This document shows positions 45,422 to 54,796 of a DNA stretch of 64,000 bases, piece after piece. The position numbers and the translations under genes were made by a program. Location of the stretch: contig NZ_MRTQ01000002.1 of NCBI RefSeq assembly GCF_001956215.1, positions 124,001-188,000 of the forward strand, read 5' to 3'. Under the pieces are notes generated by a model, which ran no database searches, was not told the origin of the DNA, and worked only from the letters and a program-made list of their open reading frames with translations. Each line of letters begins with the position of its first letter. Within the stretch, counting starts at the first letter, position 1. This DNA is from Paenibacillus sp. FSL R5-0490 (GTDB taxonomy: Bacteria; Bacillota; Bacilli; Bacillales; Cytobacillaceae).

Positions 45422-46108
45422 TTACAGATAATCTGCTTCATGCCCGCCCAATGAATCCATATGGCTTGCAATCATAGCAATGATCGTGCTTGCCTCTTCT
45501 TTACTGAAGATAAAGTGATCTTCATCCTTGATCATTTCCTCGTCATCTGTCCATATGCGATTAACCCTGCGCAGGACGCCATCACCTGTTTCCTGGACCA
45601 CTCCAAACTGATAGGATACCTCCACTTCATCTTCCTTGAAAAAGGCGGTCACTTCAGGAGTTTCCCACTCTACATCTACTTCTTCAAAGATATCTCCTTC
45701 GCCGCCGAAGTCATATTCATCGGCGATAATATAATCTTCGTCTTCTGCTGCATAAATTTCTTCATTATCTTCAAAGTGGAATTCATCATCATCTGCCCCA
45801 TTCATGTAGTCATGAAGGCTTTCGTGGACGGTATCGATGATGTCTTCAATATCAAAAAGCATTGTTTTAGATGTATGGCCAAGTTCGAAGTCAAAGTCTT
45901 CTACATAGAATTCTTCATTATGCGGATCAAAGAAAAGTGTGCAAAAGTACTCTCGGTCATTATCACCGGTTTCAATGAAAAATTCCATTCTGGGATGCTT
46001 GGCACCCCGGTCAACCGACATATGGCCAATCTGATCATATTTGCTGCAAATGGATTCAAGATGGTCCTGCAATTCACCGCTTACCCTGTCAAACCATTCT
46101 AGTGACAT
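45422..46108 (-). CDS. Acidic hypothetical protein
   Basis: A 228-residue, strongly acidic, cytosolic protein. ATG 46108 has AAGGG at 7 nt; the frame is open for 40 codons upstream, but without support. The N-terminal half (MSLEWFDRVSGELQDHLES ... VEDFDFELGHTSKTM) looks like a conserved Bacillus domain, followed by a Glu/Asp-rich stretch (about 110-150). I do not recognise its function. It follows the TerD genes on the same strand but after a terminator. Confidence 0.75.
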   Translation of the reverse strand: MSLEWFDRVSGELQDHLESICSKYDQIGHMSVDRGAKHPRMEFFIETGDNDREYFCTLFFDPHNEEFYVEDFDFELGHTSKTMLFDIEDIIDTVHESLHDYMNGADDDEFHFEDNEEIYAAEDEDYIIADEYDFGGEGDIFEEVDVEWETPEVTAFFKEDEVEVSYQFGVVQETGDGVLRRVNRIWTDDEEMIKDEDHFIFSKEEASTIIAMIASHMDSLGGHEADYL

Positions 46109-46212
46109 ACTGCATCCCTTCCTCTCAAGGTTTTTCTCAAACCTATTGTTCCCACTTGCCATTTTTTCAAGTATGGGATAATTAGCCAAAAGGATTGGCC
46201 GCGTGATGTCAC

Positions 46213-46243
46213 AAAAAAAGGCACCCAATACAAGTCGGGTGCC
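46213..46243 (-). terminator. Terminator after the TerD-like pair
   Basis: GGCACCC/GGGTGCC stem, T run of seven on the minus strand. Confidence 0.9.
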
Positions 46244-46255
46244 TGAATATAAAAA

Positions 46256-46834
46256 TTAAACCTGCAGTCCGTAGTTACGGCAAAGGGCTGCCAAACCACC
46301 TGAGAATCCGCTGCCAATGGCATTGAATTTCCAGTCGTTTCCATGACGGTATAACTCACAGAAAACTACGGCTGTTTCGATCGAAAAATCTTCTCCAAGA
46401 TCAAAGCGAAGCAGCTCCTGATTATTGGATTCATCCACTAATCTTACGAATGCATTGGAAACCTGGCCGAAATTCTGCTGCCTTAATTCTGCATCATGAA
46501 TCGTAACCGTTATGCCAATGCGATGTACGTGTGAAGGTATTTTTGTAAAATCAACAACAAGCTGCTCATCATCACCGTCCCCTTCACCTGTCCGGTTGTC
46601 TCCAGTGTGAATAACTGCACCGCTTGGATGCTGAAGATTATTGTAGAAAATAAAATCATGATCATTTGCACATTTACTGTTTTCATCAGCCAGAAATGCA
46701 GATGCGTCAAGGTCAAAATCATGTCCGCCGCTATATCTGTTTGTGTCCCAGCCCAGGCCGATTATGGCTTTAGTCAGACCGGGATTCGTTTTAGTCAGAT
46801 CAATTCTTTGACCTTTTGATAATTGAATACCCAA
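46256..46834 (-). CDS. TerD family stress protein (second copy)
   Basis: A 192-residue TerD domain protein. The calcium-binding signature is conserved: [11 protein letters not shown] (residues 37-47) and [17 protein letters not shown] (residues 76-92). It resembles YceC/YceD/YceE of the tellurite/general stress group. TTG at 46834 with GGAGTG upstream is chosen. About 60% alike by eye to its neighbour, so it is a tandem paralogue. Confidence 0.9.
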   Translation of the reverse strand: MGIQLSKGQRIDLTKTNPGLTKAIIGLGWDTNRYSGGHDFDLDASAFLADENSKCANDHDFIFYNNLQHPSGAVIHTGDNRTGEGDGDDEQLVVDFTKIPSHVHRIGITVTIHDAELRQQNFGQVSNAFVRLVDESNNQELLRFDLGEDFSIETAVVFCELYRHGNDWKFNAIGSGFSGGLAALCRNYGLQV

Positions 46835-46945
46835 GATAATCACTCCTTCATAACACAAATCCGTTCTTCACGACAGATCACCTGAAATATTTCCAAAAGA
46901 GAAAGCCAGGTAAAGCGCTGCTGCTCTGCCTGGCAAAAATAGAAC

Positions 46946-47527
46946 TTACCCTACCTGCAAACCGAAGTCGGTTGCAATGCGCGCAAGTCCGCCCTGGTAG
47001 CCTGAACCGACAGCAGAGAATTTCCATTCTCCATTGTGACGGTATAATTCACCTACAACAATGGCAGTTTCAATAGAGAAATCTTCGCCCAGATCGTAGC
47101 GGATTAATTCTTCATTTGTTTCTTCATTGACGATTCGTACAAATGCATTGGAAACCTGACCAAAGTTTTGGCCGCGCCCTTCGCCATCATGAATGGTAAT
47201 AACGAAAGAAATCTTCTCAATGGTGGCAGGAACAGCGCTAAGATTAACTTTGACTTGCTCGTCATCGCCATCTCCCTCACCTGTTCTGTTATCTCCTGTA
47301 TGTACAACTGAGCCATTGCCGCCTTCAAGCTGGTTGTAGAAAATAAAATCTTTATCTGATGCACATTTGCCATTGGCATCTAATAAGAAAACACTGGCAT
47401 CAAGGTCAAAATCCAAGCCGCCATCATATTTATTCGTATCCCAGCCAAGTCCCACTATTACATTAGACAATCCGGGATTTGTTTTTGTTAAATCAATTTT
47501 TTGTCCTTTCGATAAAGAAATACCCAC
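46946..47527 (-). CDS. TerD family stress protein (first copy)
   Basis: A 193-residue TerD protein starting [15 protein letters not shown] with GTG 47527 and AAAGGA ahead. Calcium-site motifs [12 protein letters not shown] and [17 protein letters not shown] are present. It is the first gene of a two-gene unit; a hairpin (about 46907-46936) between the copies may modulate the second. Upstream region has a TGAAAC element and a palindrome (see findings). Confidence 0.9.
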   Translation of the reverse strand: MGISLSKGQKIDLTKTNPGLSNVIVGLGWDTNKYDGGLDFDLDASVFLLDANGKCASDKDFIFYNQLEGGNGSVVHTGDNRTGEGDGDDEQVKVNLSAVPATIEKISFVITIHDGEGRGQNFGQVSNAFVRIVNEETNEELIRYDLGEDFSIETAIVVGELYRHNGEWKFSAVGSGYQGGLARIATDFGLQVG

Positions 47528-47770
47528 GTTCATCCATCCTTTCAGAGTTCAAAAAATTTTTAACAGCATCGCTGAAATACGCAGCTGTCAACTATGTACA
47601 CCTTTAGTGTAAACGTTTCAAAAGAAATCGTAAACCGATTTGCTATTGAGCCGGGAAAAAAGTTCTATAATATCTCAACTGTTTGATGGATAATTCTGTT
47701 CCTTCCTTTTTTACACGTTATTCTTTATAATATCTTGTTGGGCAGCTGGGTACAGAAAGGATGATCGCGC

Positions 47771-48694
47771 ATGGCTGAGCTAAAGCAGCTGATTTTCTTT
47801 GATTTTGAAATGCTATGCAGCAAAAGTGGCATGCTGTTTGAAGATATGGAGGCCATTCGTCTTGGTGCGGTAAAAGTGGATGTTGAATCAGGCAAGGTAA
47901 CTGGATTTGACAGGTTCATCCGTCCGCAGCAGAACTCACCATTAAGTACTTTCTGCAAAGAATTGACTGGGATATCTGACTCTGATATAGAGAAAGCGGA
48001 TGACTTTCCTCAAGTGTTTAAGGATTTTCTCTTTTGGGTCGGCGGAGTTAAAAAAGCCAGATTCTTCTCCTGGTCGTCCAGTGATATCCTAAGACTGAAA
48101 GCTGATGCATTGAGGCATAATCTTCCCCAGGCTACAATTGAAAAAATCACTAAAAGATATATTGATTTTCAGGCTGTTTTTACAAAAAGAGTTTCCCGTA
48201 CGGCAGCATCTGTTGAAAATGCTTTGTCCTTCTATGAACTTTCTTTTATCGGCGAACCCCATCATCCCATGTATGACTCTTATAATACACTGCGGATATA
48301 TCAGTCATTTGAAGAGCATTTGGTAAAGACCGATCTAATTATGGTGCAGCAATTTATCTTTCAGGAAGCTGAACTCCCTCCTGTTGAAAGAATCAGTCAG
48401 GAAATAAAGTATGTATTTCAAAAAGACCTCGTGGAATTCTACTTCAATTTGAATGATGCCTTTCGTATGAAAGATGCCTGGAAATTAATTAAAAAAACAA
48501 AAAAGCTTGTTGAGAAATATGAGAATATCCTGCTGAGCCGTTCAGGCATTTTTGATGAAGAACTGATTTCCGGTGTTGAAGAATTAATCACGTTTTATCA
48601 GGAACTTCAATCAGCTTACAAAGAGCATTGTTCTTATACATCCAAAATTATGATTCTGCATGAACAAATGCCGCTGCAGAAAATATGCGTTTAA
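47771..48694 (+). CDS. DEDDh 3'-5' exonuclease-domain protein
   Basis: A 307-residue protein. Residues 5-190 are an RNase T/DnaQ-like exonuclease domain: IFFDFEM (D, E), then a middle Asp region SSSDILRLK, and HHPMYDSYNT (His, Asp). The C-terminal 110 residues are helical with no match I know. It resembles KapD/Sno in its exonuclease half but is longer. ATG 47771 has AAAGGATGATC before it. Single gene. Confidence 0.85.
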   Translation: MAELKQLIFFDFEMLCSKSGMLFEDMEAIRLGAVKVDVESGKVTGFDRFIRPQQNSPLSTFCKELTGISDSDIEKADDFPQVFKDFLFWVGGVKKARFFSWSSSDILRLKADALRHNLPQATIEKITKRYIDFQAVFTKRVSRTAASVENALSFYELSFIGEPHHPMYDSYNTLRIYQSFEEHLVKTDLIMVQQFIFQEAELPPVERISQEIKYVFQKDLVEFYFNLNDAFRMKDAWKLIKKTKKLVEKYENILLSRSGIFDEELISGVEELITFYQELQSAYKEHCSYTSKIMILHEQMPLQKICV

Positions 48695-48808
48695 CACAGA
48701 GGTGACATGACAGTTGCCTCTTTTTCATGTGTTTTTGCAGTCGTTTAGCTTGGTATTCTTAAGATTTTCAGAGATAATAACTATACTAATAATGGGGAGA
48801 TGATACGT

Positions 48809-49711
48809 TTGGATAGAATGCAGATGGCAGAAGATCTGTCGTTTTCAAGAATCGTCCATGGACTTTGGAGACTGGCTGACTGGAAATTCTCAGATGAAGA
48901 GTTAAATACCTTAATAGAACAGTGTCTTGAGCTTGGCATAACGACATTTGATCACGCTGATATTTATGGAAGCTATACATGTGAAAGCCTGTTTGGAAGG
49001 GCTCTGGGGAAAAAGCCGGGGCTTCGTGAAAGAATGGAAATTGTTACGAAATGCGGGATTGTCCTCGAGTCACCAAACCGGCCTGAGCATAAAACACATC
49101 ATTACAATACTGGAAAAAAACATATTATTGCTTCTGTTGAGAAATCATTGCAAAATCTGAACACAGATTACATAGATACCCTTCTCATTCATCGTCCTGA
49201 TCCATTTATGGATCCTGAAGAAGTTGCTGATGCATTTTCAGCATTAAAATCCGCCGGCAAGGTTAGGCATTTTGGGGTTTCGAATTTTAAAAGCCATCAG
49301 TTCACGATGCTTCAGTCATACCTTGATATGGACCTGATTACCAATCAAATTGAGCTGTCTGCCTATCACCTGGAGAATTTTGAGGATGGCACATTAGATC
49401 TGTGCATGGAAAAAAGAATTGCTCCGATGGCCTGGTCCCCCTTGGCCCGCGGGAAAATCTTCAGCGGTACAGATGAAAAATCGGGGCGCCTTAGAACTGC
49501 ATTACTTAAAGTCGCAGAAGAAATCGGGGCAGATGATATTGATGAGGTTTTATTTGCATGGCTTTTAAATCATCCTGCCAGAATCATGCCAATCGCCGGT
49601 TCCGGCAAGATCGAAAGAATTGAACGTGCTGTCCGTGCATTATCTTATAAACTTAACCGGGATCAGTGGTTTGAGATTTATCAAACTTCACTGGGACATG
49701 ATGTTCCTTAA
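48809..49711 (+). CDS. Aldo/keto reductase (YdhF-like)
   Basis: A 300-residue NADPH-dependent oxidoreductase with TIM barrel. The catalytic tetrad is visible in TFDHADIYGSY (Asp, Tyr), IVTKCGI (Lys) and LLIHRPDP (His). IAGSGKIERI near the end binds the cofactor phosphate. It is closest to the YdhF/YtbE-type reductases. TTG at 48809 has GGGGAG 8 nt ahead; the in-frame ATG at 48800 touches that site and is unlikely. Confidence 0.9.
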   Translation: MDRMQMAEDLSFSRIVHGLWRLADWKFSDEELNTLIEQCLELGITTFDHADIYGSYTCESLFGRALGKKPGLRERMEIVTKCGIVLESPNRPEHKTHHYNTGKKHIIASVEKSLQNLNTDYIDTLLIHRPDPFMDPEEVADAFSALKSAGKVRHFGVSNFKSHQFTMLQSYLDMDLITNQIELSAYHLENFEDGTLDLCMEKRIAPMAWSPLARGKIFSGTDEKSGRLRTALLKVAEEIGADDIDEVLFAWLLNHPARIMPIAGSGKIERIERAVRALSYKLNRDQWFEIYQTSLGHDVP

Positions 49712-49714
49712 TAT

Positions 49715-49748
49715 AAAAACAGCCCAAGTTATTAAATGGGCTGTTTTC
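49715..49748. terminator. Bidirectional terminator
   Basis: AACAGCCCA/TGGGCTGTT stem with A and T flanks. Confidence 0.9.
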
Positions 49749-49757
49749 TTTTACATA

Positions 49758-50246
49758 TTATTGGAAAACGCTTTTGAAAGCAGGAGGAGATAGTTCCATC
49801 TCTTCAAAAACTTTCGTCATGGAATTGATATATTCCTCTTTGAATGGCTCTGCCTCAGCCATATCTTCAGATCCTGCTTTTACAAGCTCGGCTTTCTTAG
49901 CATAGTATTGAGACAGGCTATCAACTGCAGCTTCAATATCCTTGGTATAATCTTTTAATTCCTCTGGTACAGACACGGCTTTCGCATCCTTATCGAATGC
50001 TGCAGCAGCTTCAGCCGGATCCTGACCTTCAGCAGTTAAGCTGGCATCTGTGTTGCGGATTACTTTTGTCACTTCTCCCTGATAGTTCAGCAGAGCTGAG
50101 CGTATTTCTTTGGATTCATCAGCAGACTCTGCCGTTTCAGCTGCCGCCTCTTCCTTTTCTTCCCCTTTAGAAGCTTCTTCGTTTGAGCATGCTCCCAGCA
50201 TTAGTGTCAGTGCAGCTGCTGAAAGCAAGAAAGATAATTTCTTCAT
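49758..50246 (-). CDS. Small lipoprotein of unknown function
   Basis: A 162-residue secreted lipoprotein with signal peptide and lipobox LGAC (Cys20), an acidic Glu/Ala-rich linker (residues 23-45), then a helical domain containing IRSALLNYQGEVTKVIR and LSQYYAKKAEL. I do not recognise the family; it may be a two-helix bundle on the outer face of the membrane. Single gene. Confidence 0.8.
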   Translation of the reverse strand: MKKLSFLLSAAALTLMLGACSNEEASKGEEKEEAAAETAESADESKEIRSALLNYQGEVTKVIRNTDASLTAEGQDPAEAAAAFDKDAKAVSVPEELKDYTKDIEAAVDSLSQYYAKKAELVKAGSEDMAEAEPFKEEYINSMTKVFEEMELSPPAFKSVFQ

Positions 50247-50523
50247 CCTTTTGTCCTCTCCTTCTTTTTGTTCAGAGGTAGTGTTGGCTGACTCCCTATG
50301 TAGTCAGATTGATGACATTCCTGCCAATTAACTGACAATTAATAATTTACCTATTTTTTGAATTTTTTGCAACATTTTTATTGCGATTTTCGAAATTTTT
50401 TATAAATAGATTTAGTAAGTATGCTTAACATAAAAATGTTTAGGCTTTTATAGGACAGTGCCCATCCCTCACAAAAAGATCTGGCATAGGCTATAAAAAA
50501 GGTAAAAACTGAGGAGTGTTCCT

Positions 50524-51423
50524 ATGGCACAAAAGGATGTTAACCCTAAGCTCTATATAAGCCAATCAGACACTGTTTCCAATCAGGGTACTTACCGTCT
50601 CAACTTTCTCCAGGAAGTAATAAAAGAGCAGCAGACTGTTAATACCCGCTTGTCTGAGACTTATGAAGATATGAAGATACAACTTGAGGATTCGTTTATT
50701 GATATGACGAAGCTTGTTAAAAGTGCTGCCGGCAAACAAAGTAATCATATTGGGCATTTGACAGCTAAGATTGAAAAGCAGGATGCTTTTTTGGCGGGTT
50801 TTCTGGAAATGATGCTTGAGCGTGAAAAAGAGAATAATTTATTGAATAAAAGGCTGGCTGTCCTGGAGGGAATGAATAAGGAGATTCTGGAGACTCTTGA
50901 AAATGAAGAACCGGTAAACCAGAAAATACTTGAACAAGTATCCTGTCAGGAAGCGGCAACACAGGCGCTTTCCCGTAAATTTGATAAATTCGAGGCATTT
51001 TCTGAAGAGGCCGTAACAAATTTTAAAGCACAGGAAGAAATGAAAGCAGAAATAAGCAAAAAGCTTGATGTCCAGGAAGTATTCCATAATACAGTAATGG
51101 AGCGTTTAGATCAGCAGTTCTCGTCATTTTCGGAGGAAGCTGAGAAAAAGTTTAAGACGCAGGAGCAATTGAAAGAAGAATTAAGCAATAAGCTTCGTGA
51201 ACAGGAACTGGCCAGCAAGTCGATAATGGAACGTTTACATCGCCAGGAGGCGATCACTGAAAAGATCAGCAGGCAATTGGATCATTTAAAGTCAATCGTT
51301 TATGAGCGTGCCTCCCACCTTACTGAACGCTTCGAAAAAAGCATAAAACAGCTGGCAAAACCAGTCCACAGTTTTTTTGTCAGTCAGGAGGAAAAAGCAA
51401 AGGAAAGCAGGAATAAAGAGTAA
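50524..51423 (+). CDS. Long coiled-coil protein with internal repeats
   Basis: A 299-residue protein that is almost all coiled coil after residue 25. Two or three repeats of about 50 residues, with a QEAxTQxLSRKxDKFExFSEEAxxNFKxQEEMKxEISxKLDxQE pattern in loose form, are visible between residues 140 and 260. No signal or membrane segment. Such proteins occur as Bacillus structural or phage-tail-like factors; function unknown. RBS GAGGAG. Confidence 0.75.
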   Translation: MAQKDVNPKLYISQSDTVSNQGTYRLNFLQEVIKEQQTVNTRLSETYEDMKIQLEDSFIDMTKLVKSAAGKQSNHIGHLTAKIEKQDAFLAGFLEMMLEREKENNLLNKRLAVLEGMNKEILETLENEEPVNQKILEQVSCQEAATQALSRKFDKFEAFSEEAVTNFKAQEEMKAEISKKLDVQEVFHNTVMERLDQQFSSFSEEAEKKFKTQEQLKEELSNKLREQELASKSIMERLHRQEAITEKISRQLDHLKSIVYERASHLTERFEKSIKQLAKPVHSFFVSQEEKAKESRNKE

Positions 51424-51460
51424 AAGAAAGAAGGCACCTGAAAATAGGAGCCTTCTTTTC
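51424..51460. terminator. Bidirectional terminator
   Basis: AAAGAAGGC/GCCTTCTTT stem between convergent genes. Confidence 0.88.
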
Positions 51461-51465
51461 TAGTA

Positions 51466-52413
51466 TTAATCCAGAATCGTAACTTTAACTGTTTTTCTGC
51501 CATAATTGATGGCATCTTCCTGAGATGGCATAAAAATATCAATCTTATTGCCTTGAATGGCTCCGCCAGTGTCTCCGGCGATAGCATCTCCATATCCTTC
51601 AACATGGACTTTAGTGCCCAGCGGAATCACATTAGGATCTACTGAGATTACTTTTTGATCAGGATTTTCTTTTAGATTGATTCCTGTTGCAGTAATTCCA
51701 GAGCATCCTTCACAATTAGCCGTGTAGGCTGTCGCTTCCATATTCAGCACTTTTTGAGGTGCTTCATCATTTGCAGTTTCCGCCGGTTTTTCTGCAGCAG
51801 GCTCGGCAGCTGGTTTGGATTCCGCAGCAGGCTTGGCAGGCTCAGATGCAGGCTTCGATTCAGCAGCAGGCTGTGCTGGTTCCGGATTAGACTCTGCCTC
51901 TGGCTTTGCTTCTGGAGCCGGCTGGGATTTTTCAGCTGGCTGCGTTTGTTTTACTGCCGGCTGTTCAGACTTTTGCTCTGAAGGTGCAGTTTCTGCAGGC
52001 TGTTCGGACTTTGCCGGAGCAGCCTGTACTGGAGCAGATACAGCATTAACAGCTTTGGCATCAGGATATAGAATTAATTCATCGTCCGGACGAATTAAAT
52101 CAGAGCTCAAGCTGTTCCATTCTTTGATTGCCTCAGATGTGACATTATGCTCTCTTGCTATATCCCATAAAGTATCGCCTTTTGATACTATGTATTTCTT
52201 TTCAGGGTATACATTAAGTACATCATCTGGATGGATGACATGAGAAGACAGCCCGTTCCATTCTTTAATCATGTCAACTGGTGTATTATATGACTGGGAA
52301 AAATCCCATAAAGTATCGCCTTTTTTTACGGTTACTTCTTCTGCTTGTACATTCGCACCTGCTGTTCCGGTAATTGCGGCAGCTGCTACAAAAGTTAAAA
52401 TTGACTTTTTCAT
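51466..52413 (-). CDS. yocH: LysM and 3D-domain cell wall protein (YocH-like)
   Basis: A 315-residue secreted wall hydrolase. Signal peptide (cleavage near residue 24), two LysM domains (about 27-70 and 73-118), a low-complexity Pro/Ala/Glu/Lys linker with repeated ESKPAxEPAxP units (125-215), then the C-terminal 3D domain with MEATAYTA, GITATG, VIPLGTKV and GDTGGAI..IDIF. The 3D domain is lytic-transglycosylase-like, as in YocH, Rpf and MltA. Transcription is probably controlled by WalKR (see the box at 52516-52532). Confidence 0.9.
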   Translation of the reverse strand: MKKSILTFVAAAAITGTAGANVQAEEVTVKKGDTLWDFSQSYNTPVDMIKEWNGLSSHVIHPDDVLNVYPEKKYIVSKGDTLWDIAREHNVTSEAIKEWNSLSSDLIRPDDELILYPDAKAVNAVSAPVQAAPAKSEQPAETAPSEQKSEQPAVKQTQPAEKSQPAPEAKPEAESNPEPAQPAAESKPASEPAKPAAESKPAAEPAAEKPAETANDEAPQKVLNMEATAYTANCEGCSGITATGINLKENPDQKVISVDPNVIPLGTKVHVEGYGDAIAGDTGGAIQGNKIDIFMPSQEDAINYGRKTVKVTILD

Positions 52414-52515
52414 ATGTTAAAACCTCCCGTATAGCTCGTTTTTAGCTAACGGGGATAATAATAACATGAATTCTTTACTAAAAAAGAACAAACAGATAAT
52501 AATCCAGTTACGGAT

Positions 52516-52532
52516 ATAACAGCCTCATAACA
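52516..52532 (-). promoter_or_regulatory. WalR box upstream of yocH-like gene
   Basis: The minus strand reads TGTTAT-GAGGC-TGTTAT, a perfect match to the WalR (YycF) direct repeat TGTWAH-N5-TGTWAH. It lies about 100 bp before the start codon. B. subtilis yocH is a known WalR-activated gene. Confidence 0.85.
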
Positions 52533-52672
52533 AACATATTTCAAAGTCAGAAGAGTATTTAAACCGAAAGTGTGACTTTCCCTGTTATCATGGGATTCTA
52601 TCCAATGTTATTATAATTTATCCATTTATTGGAATAGCTATTTTTAAACAGGGCAGGAATTAATTTCTATTG

Positions 52673-52697
52673 AAAAAGCCAATCCGTATAGGATTGA
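52673..52697 (-). terminator. Terminator after the kinase gene
   Basis: AATCC/GGATT core with flanking GTC/GGC pairs, TTTTTC on the minus strand. Confidence 0.75.
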
Positions 52698-54236
52698 CTA
52701 GGCAGATCTCGCAGGCAAAACAATATTGAATGTCGTACCTTTATTTAATTCACTCTCGATAAATACTTTTCCATTATGGCTTTCAATAATTTTAAAGCTG
52801 ACCATCAAGCCTAAGCCATTCCCGTTTTTCTTGGTTGTAAAAAATGGTTCTCCGATATTTTTCAGTTTTTCCTGAGGTATTCCTACTCCGGTATCCTGTA
52901 TCGCTATCTGCACCTGGTTATTTATGATAGCTGCTCTGACTGTAATATATCCTCCATCAGGCATTGCTTCAATTCCATTTTTGATAAAATTGAGGAAAAC
53001 TTGTTTAAGGCGGTTTTCGTCACATTCAATCTGGATGATATCCCCTTCATATTCGAAACGAATTTTCACGTCCCGTTTCCTGGCTTCGAATTCCAAAAAA
53101 GAGATGACATTCTTGATAATAGGTATGATATCTCTTTCTTCCAGTTCTGCGGCTTTCGGCTTAGCAAGAACCATAAAATCTTCTACTATATTATTTACCC
53201 GGTCAATTTCATCTAAAATGATGCTTAAGAATTCCTGTCTCTCTTCATTCGTTTCATCCAGCTGCAGGAACTCTGTATATCCTTTCATTGTTGTCAGCGG
53301 ATTGCGGATTTCATGGGCAACCCCTGCAGCAAGCTGGCCCACTGCTGCCAGTTTATCCTGCCGATGCAGCACTTCTTCTGTTTTTTTCCTCTCGGTGATA
53401 TCGTTTCTTATGGCTAAGTATTGATAAGGTTTTCCGTTCGCATTCATGAACGGCACGATTGTTGTATGGACCCAGTAATAAGACCCATCCTTAGCTTTAT
53501 TTCTTATTTCCCCTTTCCATACTTCGCCAGAGCCAATTGTTTTCCATAAGTTCTTAAAAAATTCTTTTGAATGCAGATTTGAATTTAATAACGAATGATT
53601 TTGCCCTATCAGTTCTTCCCTGCTGTACTGGGAAATTTCACAAAACCTCTCATTTACATTGGTTATGATCCCTTTTTCATCAGTGAACGCAATAATGGAA
53701 GACTGATCAAGAGCAAATTTAATATCGTTAACCTCTTTCAGGGAATTTTTGAGATTGGCTTCAGCTGTTTTTAAGGCAGATATATCTGTCCGGATAGAAA
53801 CATATTGATACGGTTTATTCTTTTTGTTAAGGAAGGGTACAATTGTTGTCTCAACCCAATAGAAGCTTCCGTCCTTTGCTTTATTGCGGATCTCCCCCTT
53901 CCATATTTCCCCTGACCCAATCGTCTTCCATAGTTGGCGGAAAAACTCGGGCGGATGATATCCTGAATTTAAAATATGATGATTTTTGCCCAGCAGTTCA
54001 TATTCTTCATATTTGGAAATCTCAACAAATTTGTCATTCACATACGTGATAATCCCCTTAGGATCAGTAATAGCCACAATAGATGATTCATCAAGTGCAG
54101 CCTGAACATCGTGTAAATGTGAGTCGCTTGCTTCCAGCCGCTTTCTGATAAGGATACTGGACGTGATGAGGCCGATTAGAATTACAATTCCCACAAAGAT
54201 TAATATAGGATTAAAAGATTCGATTATCTGAGTCAT
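52698..54236 (-). CDS. Two-PAS histidine kinase, sporulation-kinase-like
   Basis: A 512-residue kinase with one N-terminal membrane helix (about residues 10-30), PAS domain 1 (46-160), PAS domain 2 (172-285), HisKA with VAHEIRNPLTTMKGYTEF (phospho-His about 306), and HATPase with NFIKNGIEAMPDGG, DTGVGIP and GNGLGL. The two PAS domains are near-duplicates (for example GSGE-WKGEIRNKAKDGS). It resembles phosphorelay kinases such as KinE/KinA; no cognate regulator is adjacent. Single gene. Confidence 0.9.
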   Translation of the reverse strand: MTQIIESFNPILIFVGIVILIGLITSSILIRKRLEASDSHLHDVQAALDESSIVAITDPKGIITYVNDKFVEISKYEEYELLGKNHHILNSGYHPPEFFRQLWKTIGSGEIWKGEIRNKAKDGSFYWVETTIVPFLNKKNKPYQYVSIRTDISALKTAEANLKNSLKEVNDIKFALDQSSIIAFTDEKGIITNVNERFCEISQYSREELIGQNHSLLNSNLHSKEFFKNLWKTIGSGEVWKGEIRNKAKDGSYYWVHTTIVPFMNANGKPYQYLAIRNDITERKKTEEVLHRQDKLAAVGQLAAGVAHEIRNPLTTMKGYTEFLQLDETNEERQEFLSIILDEIDRVNNIVEDFMVLAKPKAAELEERDIIPIIKNVISFLEFEARKRDVKIRFEYEGDIIQIECDENRLKQVFLNFIKNGIEAMPDGGYITVRAAIINNQVQIAIQDTGVGIPQEKLKNIGEPFFTTKKNGNGLGLMVSFKIIESHNGKVFIESELNKGTTFNIVLPARSA

Positions 54237-54509
54237 TGCAGGCTTTTAGCCCCCTCATTTTTACTTATTCAATATGATTGTAATGGAATCATTAGTACCA
54301 TGGAAGAGGCTGGCGGAAAATAAAGTCTGAAGCTGATTAAATTGGCAAGCTTAAGAGCAGATTTAAGCCCTTTTTATGCCTGACAAAATAATAAATTAAA
54401 TTTTTAAAAAAATTAATCAAAACACTTCACATTAAAATAAGTTTAGTATATACTGTACTACAACAGAATGAAACAAAATAAACTGTATTATAAAAAGGAG
54501 GAAATAGTA

Positions 54510-54644
54510 ATGATTAAAAGTCCGGTTGAATTCTTCAGAACGCTTCCCAAAAAGGTATGTCCCGAGTGTGGCCAAACAGTAAAGGAACAGGCTGAATCAT
54601 ACTTAATGGAATGTGATCGCTGTCTGTCAAAGAAAATGGAATAG
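54510..54644 (+). CDS. YhfH family small zinc-finger protein
   Basis: A 44-residue protein: an N-terminal FRTLPKK, then CPECG and CDRC, which form a four-Cys zinc site. It matches the YhfH-type small proteins of Bacillus; function unknown. AAAGGAGG is 9 nt ahead of the ATG. Confidence 0.85.
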   Translation: MIKSPVEFFRTLPKKVCPECGQTVKEQAESYLMECDRCLSKKME

Positions 54645-54650
54645 CACAAT

Positions 54651-54682
54651 CAGCGGAAGGCTTCCTGGTCCTTCCGCTTTTT
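54651..54682 (+). terminator. Terminator after yhfH-like gene
   Basis: AGCGGAAGG/CCTTCCGCT stem followed by TTTT. Confidence 0.9.
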
Positions 54683-54796
54683 ACTATTGCAGTACAATAT
54701 GAAATTATTTGAAAAGTCTATAAATATATGGACTCTTCCTGTATAATTGTTCCATAATCTCTTTATTTAGAGAATCGAAATAGGAGGGAACGATAT

